Source: Sedimentisphaerales bacterium
GTDB taxonomy: Bacteria; Planctomycetota; Phycisphaerae; Sedimentisphaerales; Anaerohalosphaeraceae
DNA length: 37,437 bases
Direction of reading: 5' to 3'
Assembly: GCA_016926155.1 (NCBI GenBank)
Contig: JAFGPC010000054.1
Coordinates: forward strand, 1-37,437
Position 1 is the first letter of the stretch. Each line of letters starts with the position of its first letter. Shown here one piece after another: positions 32,809 to 37,437 of the stretch. The translations under genes were made by a program, and so were the position numbers. The notes under the pieces were generated by a model. The model did no database searches and was not told the DNA's origin. It worked only from the letters and a program-made list of their open reading frames with translations.

Positions 32809-35800
32809 ATGGTTGATATGTCAAAGGGATATCAAAGACAACTCGCTTTTTGGATCCTTTTAATAGCCTTGTCCTTCGTCGTATATTGTCCACCTATCCC
32901 GGCTGAATTGATCAACGCTGAAGGCAGAGTGACTTTAATCAAAGGATCCATGTACTATCCTGTCTCCAGCGCCAGCGATGGAAATATACTCTCATGTTGG
33001 GCCACAAATTCCCTGGGAGGTTATCAATCAGACTACTATGAACTTGGACCTGACCCCGTTATCTTGTTAGATCTCGGGAATGACATCACCATGACAGGTC
33101 TCGCTTTTTTTGGCTATGGAACAACAGGATCAGACAACAACTGTTCCAGCGAGTTTTCTCTGCGTTTTGCCACAGGCGCAGAAGGCCACGAAAATATTGG
33201 GGTTTCTATTCCTTATCATCCTCTATTCCATCCGGAAAATCTGGCCCAAACCGTTCAACAGGATTTGTTTTTTGAAGGTATTGTTGCGGCACGATATGTG
33301 GAAGTGACCATTCATGACAATTTTTTCGATCCAGTCTATCCGCGTTCCGGAGGCGACCGGGTAGGTCTATCGGAAATCCAGTTTCATAAAGCTTCCCCCA
33401 ATATGGCTTCCAATCCCGAACCGGCCAATGGAGCTGCCGAAGTTGGCATCGATGTAACATTAAAATGGAAGACGGCCTGTATCTCAAGCGAGGAAGCGCC
33501 GGGAGAGATACCAAATCCGGAGATTCTCAAACATAAAGTCTACATCAGCAGTGTACCAGTGGGTGAGGCCGAAATGTATCTTCTTGCCGAAGTACCCGCC
33601 GGTAATCCTGTTAGTGCATGGGCTGAATTGGGACCCATCCGAGTTTGCCGGGATGAGACATATTTCTGGCGTGTCGATGAATACATTAGTGACGAGTTCA
33701 CACTACAAGGTCCTTTATGGTCTTTTACCACAGTATCCGGATACGCGCTTTGTCCGGATACGGATCTGACGGATGACTGTCATATTGATTTGAATGATCT
33801 ACTGGTTTTTACCGATGATTGGCTTTCAGATATGACAAGTCTTGCCGATTTTATATACTGGGATGGAGTAAATCTGACAGATTTTTCTTTATTAGCCCAG
33901 GATTGGGGCAAAGCAGGCCAACAGTTGGTGATCAATGAATTCATGGCCAGTAATGATGCCTTTTTACGGGATGAGGATGGCATGACTTCCGATTGGATCG
34001 AAATATTCAATCCCTCGTCAGTCGCAATCAGTTTGAATGGCTGGTATCTTACGGATAGTATTGACAGACTGGATAAATGGCGTTTTCCGGATATTACTAT
34101 TGGACCGGAAGAGTATCTTGTTGTCTATGCTTCCGGTCGGGATCGGAAGGAACCGGATTCACAATTACACACCAATTTCGTCTTAGATATCGAGGGGGAG
34201 TATCTCGCATTAATCCACCCGGACGGTAAGACAGTCGAACACGCCTGGTCAAAGGTCCCTCAACAGTATGAAGATGTATCATATGGATTGGCTGTCCATC
34301 CGGGACGAGTGAAGTCCGAAGGTTGTTATTTTTCATCGCCCACTCCGGAAGAGGCGAACAGTGAACCATATCCGAATACAGGGCCGGCCATTATGAATAT
34401 TTCCCTTTCCCCGGATCGGCCGCTTCCTCATGAGGATATTACCATTGCTGTAACGATAAGTGAAGTGGATGCTCCAATTTCTTCCGTGAAATTGAGCTGG
34501 AAAGTAATGTTTGAAAATGACCAGAGCATTTTAATGCTTGATGATGGGCTTCATGGTGATGGAGAAGCGGATGATGGAGTATATGGATATATAATCCCTG
34601 CTGGTGTCGTCGAGGCCGGACAGATGTTGCGCTATTACATTGAGACCACAGATACTCTTGGCCACAAAAATCGTTTACCATTGGCATTAGATGATACCGG
34701 CGAAAATCAATCCCCCTTTTATTTGGGAACGGTTGTTGCCAATCCCTCAGTACAAAGCCAGTTGCCTGTGATGGAATGGTTCACTACAAACGAGAGTGCC
34801 TCGCACAGTCGTACCGGAACAAGGGCGTGTGTTTACTATCAGGGCAGGTTTTACGACAATATTTTTGTGAGACAAAGAGGGCAGGCCACCAATGCATATT
34901 CCCAAAAATTTGACTTTAACAAGGGGGATAATTTCTATATAAACGAGAAACTTGACAGTGTAGGTGAAGTCAACATGAATGCCAAAGGGGCCGATCCCGC
35001 CTATATCAGGCAGTCACTTGCCTTTGATACCCATCTATGGTGCGGCACGCCTTCTTGTGAGTCTTTCCTTGTGTTGATGCAGCTCAATGGTGAGTTTGAT
35101 CGGGTAGGTGTATTAATCGAACAGGTGGATGAAGATTTTCTCCGCCGTTTCGACCGGGATCCGGAAGGAGCATTGTACAAATTTGTTCAGCGAAGTGGAG
35201 AAACTGAAGCCCAGGCCGATCCAATCCATTACCCCTACCTTCCACACACACCCTGCTTTTCTGATACGAACAATGGCATTGAAAAGAAAATTCGTCTTTG
35301 GGAAGATTTTTCCGATCTTCAAGCCGTGGTCGACGGGCTTATGGCCCCCACTGAATTGGAACGTCAACAATTCGTTTTCGACAACTTCAATCTGCCCGAA
35401 ATGATGAATTACCTGGCCGCAAGAGCAATCTCCAACGACTGTGACGATACCAGAAAGAATTTTTATTTCTATCGTGACACAAATGGAACAGGCGAGTGGG
35501 AAATCTATCCGTGGGACAATGATTTCACCTTTGGAATTTACGGAGACGGCGGTCCCTATCGAGACCATCCGTTTTTCGGCGATGAGGAACATCTCAAAAC
35601 GAGCACCAAACAGTGGAATGTGCTTTTTGATGTTCTCATTAAGCTTCCCCAGACACGTCAAATGTACTTGCGGCGGCTCCGGACGATGATGGATGAGTTA
35701 CTGCAATCCCCTGACACACCCGCGGACTTACTGAAATATGAATTCATATGCGAAACAATGGCCGAATCCACATATCCACATATAAGCGTGTCCATCTCCG

Positions 35801-37437
35801 ACGTAAAAAATTTCTTTCCAAGTCGAAGAAACGAACTCTATAACAAGTATGGACCAACCGGGGAAGAAGCCCTTATCCCACAACCACAGGGGCCCCAAAC
35901 AGAAATCGTCATGACCTCAACGATCATCTCGGGTAATCCGGGTGAAACACTGGCCTATTATTATGCTCCTATCGATGATTCGTTGGGAACGCAATGGATT
36001 GAATCCGATTTTGATCAAATCTGGCCCAGTGGACACACCGGGATCGGTTATGAAAGAAATCCAGGAGATAATGTAAATTACACTTCTCTTATCATGACAG
36101 ATATAAATGAAATGATGGTCGGAAGGACTTCCATCTACATCCGGATTCCGTTTGAAATTGAAGATCCGACAGTTTATGATGTTTTGATCCTCCGAATGAA
36201 GTATGATGACGGCTTCATCGCATACCTTAACGGAAACCTCATTCCTCCAAGACAATTCACGGGTGAACCGCAATGGGATTCTTCGGCTTCGGGTGGCCGG
36301 TCGGACAGTGAGTGCGTCATCTACGAAGATATTTTGCTTCCAGCTTCATGGCTCCATCATGGAACAAACGTATTGGCGATTCAAGGTCTGAACTATGGCG
36401 CTTCAAGCAGTGATTTTCTCATATTGCCTGAGTTGCAGGGCGGTATTATCACGAATGTCGGCGGTGAAATCAACAACCAGATGTCAATTACTGCGATTGA
36501 ATACAATCCCAGTTTAGGGAATCAGGACGAGGAATACATTCAAATTACCAACAATGCCGATATGGCAGTCGATATTTCTCACTGGCATTTAACCGGTGGC
36601 GTGGAATTTACTTTCCAGCCTGGGACTGTAATTCCTGCCAACAGCCGCATATTTATTTCACCTAATGTCAGAGCCTTTAGACAACGCAGTACAAGTCCAA
36701 AAGGAGGACAGGGACATTTTGTAGTGGGTAATTACAAGGGACATCTTTCCAATTGGGGAGAAACCATTATTTTGGCGGACTCCAACTATGCGACTGTTTC
36801 GACAATGACTTACAATGGCAATCCATCCTCGCAACAGAAGTATCTCAGAATATCTGAAATCATGTATCATCCTGCCAGTGGAGGACCTTACAATGAAGAA
36901 GAATACGAATATATTGAATTGCTGAATATTGGTTCTCAGGCCCTCCTGCTGGATGGTATAAAATTCACCGAAGGCATCGTCTATGAATTTTCGTCTGGGG
37001 CCAACTTGAGTCTTGGGGCAGGCGAATATATACTGTTGGTTAAGAACAGAGATGCGTTTACCTTCCGCTACGAAACCACAGATGTACTTTTCGCACCGGG
37101 TACTTATACAGGTAATCTGGCCAATAATGGGGAACGTTTAAATCTGGAAGACAATACGAACAGCACTATTCTTGATTTTTCCTACAAAGATGGATGGTAC
37201 TCAATCACCGACGGCTCAGGCTTCTCTTTAACAATACAGGATCCCGAAAACACGGATCTGGACATCTGGGACAGCAAAACCGGCTGGCGGCCCAGCGCCA
37301 TGGTCGGCGGCTCGCCGGGCGATGACGACAGCGGGGTCCTGCCGGCCCCGGGCAGCATCGTGATCAACGAGGTCCTGGCCCACTCCCACGCCGCCGCCCC
37401 CGACTGGATCGAGCTGTACAACACCACGGATGAGCCC
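32809..37437 (+). CDS. Giant surface protein with CotH-kinase and lamin-tail domains, 3' end missing
   Basis: The frame is open from ATG 32809 to the window end (1543 residues, no stop seen). After a signal sequence, residues about 32-300 match the N-terminal half of the two preceding genes (NAEGRVTLIKGSMYYPVSSA, GGDRVGLSEIQFH, YFWRVDEYISDE). Then come an internal dockerin-like pair (DLTDDCHIDLNDLLVFTDDW; about 316-370), a lamin-tail domain (INEFMASNDAFLRDEDG; 375-480) and an Ig-like linker. A CotH-kinase-type domain follows (about 650-1010) with KNFYFYRDTNG and YPWDNDFTFG (Trp902-Asp905), then a jelly-roll-like region (about 1030-1220), two more lamin-tail domains (from about 1225 and 1345) and the start of a fourth (from about 1517). 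CotH proteins phosphorylate spore-coat proteins in Bacillus. The start codon has only a weak ribosome site; ATG 32818 is an alternative. Base composition changes sharply from about 37262. Confidence 0.85.
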   Translation, partial: MVDMSKGYQRQLAFWILLIALSFVVYCPPIPAELINAEGRVTLIKGSMYYPVSSASDGNILSCWATNSLGGYQSDYYELGPDPVILLDLGNDITMTGLAFFGYGTTGSDNNCSSEFSLRFATGAEGHENIGVSIPYHPLFHPENLAQTVQQDLFFEGIVAARYVEVTIHDNFFDPVYPRSGGDRVGLSEIQFHKASPNMASNPEPANGAAEVGIDVTLKWKTACISSEEAPGEIPNPEILKHKVYISSVPVGEAEMYLLAEVPAGNPVSAWAELGPIRVCRDETYFWRVDEYISDEFTLQGPLWSFTTVSGYALCPDTDLTDDCHIDLNDLLVFTDDWLSDMTSLADFIYWDGVNLTDFSLLAQDWGKAGQQLVINEFMASNDAFLRDEDGMTSDWIEIFNPSSVAISLNGWYLTDSIDRLDKWRFPDITIGPEEYLVVYASGRDRKEPDSQLHTNFVLDIEGEYLALIHPDGKTVEHAWSKVPQQYEDVSYGLAVHPGRVKSEGCYFSSPTPEEANSEPYPNTGPAIMNISLSPDRPLPHEDITIAVTISEVDAPISSVKLSWKVMFENDQSILMLDDGLHGDGEADDGVYGYIIPAGVVEAGQMLRYYIETTDTLGHKNRLPLALDDTGENQSPFYLGTVVANPSVQSQLPVMEWFTTNESASHSRTGTRACVYYQGRFYDNIFVRQRGQATNAYSQKFDFNKGDNFYINEKLDSVGEVNMNAKGADPAYIRQSLAFDTHLWCGTPSCESFLVLMQLNGEFDRVGVLIEQVDEDFLRRFDRDPEGALYKFVQRSGETEAQADPIHYPYLPHTPCFSDTNNGIEKKIRLWEDFSDLQAVVDGLMAPTELERQQFVFDNFNLPEMMNYLAARAISNDCDDTRKNFYFYRDTNGTGEWEIYPWDNDFTFGIYGDGGPYRDHPFFGDEEHLKTSTKQWNVLFDVLIKLPQTRQMYLRRLRTMMDELLQSPDTPADLLKYEFICETMAESTYPHISVSISDVKNFFPSRRNELYNKYGPTGEEALIPQPQGPQTEIVMTSTIISGNPGETLAYYYAPIDDSLGTQWIESDFDQIWPSGHTGIGYERNPGDNVNYTSLIMTDINEMMVGRTSIYIRIPFEIEDPTVYDVLILRMKYDDGFIAYLNGNLIPPRQFTGEPQWDSSASGGRSDSECVIYEDILLPASWLHHGTNVLAIQGLNYGASSSDFLILPELQGGIITNVGGEINNQMSITAIEYNPSLGNQDEEYIQITNNADMAVDISHWHLTGGVEFTFQPGTVIPANSRIFISPNVRAFRQRSTSPKGGQGHFVVGNYKGHLSNWGETIILADSNYATVSTMTYNGNPSSQQKYLRISEIMYHPASGGPYNEEEYEYIELLNIGSQALLLDGIKFTEGIVYEFSSGANLSLGAGEYILLVKNRDAFTFRYETTDVLFAPGTYTGNLANNGERLNLEDNTNSTILDFSYKDGWYSITDGSGFSLTIQDPENTDLDIWDSKTGWRPSAMVGGSPGDDDSGVLPAPGSIVINEVLAHSHAAAPDWIELYNTTDEP

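Overview
The window looks like chromosome of a planctomycete, most likely from or near class Phycisphaerae. The evidence is the gene mix: secreted proteins ending in PEP-CTERM sorting tags, single prepilin-like proteins with an [18 protein letters not shown] start, a PQQ-type propeller protein, LamG/discoidin-like proteins ending in a dockerin-like motif, a YfbK-type VWA protein beside an ECF sigma factor, and a very large envelope protein. The assignment is by family resemblance only. Composition is mixed: the catalase at the left edge is GC-rich, most of the rest is moderate, and the last ~180 bases are again very GC-rich.

Layout. 1-4012 (+): 3' part of a catalase, then a likely operon of a FluC/CrcB fluoride channel, a DUF190 protein and a membrane/AsmA-like protein that fuses two families usually encoded as a gene pair. 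4034-9693: a DUF4097-type lipoprotein (-), a small hypothetical (+), three tandem PEP-CTERM paralogues (-), a tiny membrane protein (+), a PQQ-propeller protein (-) and a prepilin-like protein (-). 10170-11530: a promoter, PEP-CTERM protein and strong terminator (+), then a short pilin-like protein (-). 11822-12474: a tRNA-Tyr gene followed by a decayed, internally deleted tyrosine integrase. 12487-23695 (-): a small membrane protein, then an ECF sigma factor, a membrane-anchored anti-sigma-like/VWA protein and a 2197-residue membrane protein, all read in one direction. 23811-24210: a second integrase remnant and a possible 49-residue ORF. 24350-28073 (-): a secreted GH36-like glycosidase and another prepilin-like protein. 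28563-37437 (+): three surface proteins with a homologous N-terminal half; the last carries a CotH-kinase domain and several lamin-tail domains and runs off the window.

How it fits together. Most genes make exported or envelope proteins. The best candidate for an undescribed system is the 13123-23695 cluster: an ECF sigma factor, a probable membrane anti-sigma whose outer part is a YfbK-type VWA sensor, and a giant protein built from two fused paralogous halves, the second starting with its own lipoprotein-type signal. It lies between two dead integrases, one next to a tRNA gene, so mobile-element activity has marked both sides of it. No CRISPR array, rRNA or intact insertion sequence was seen.
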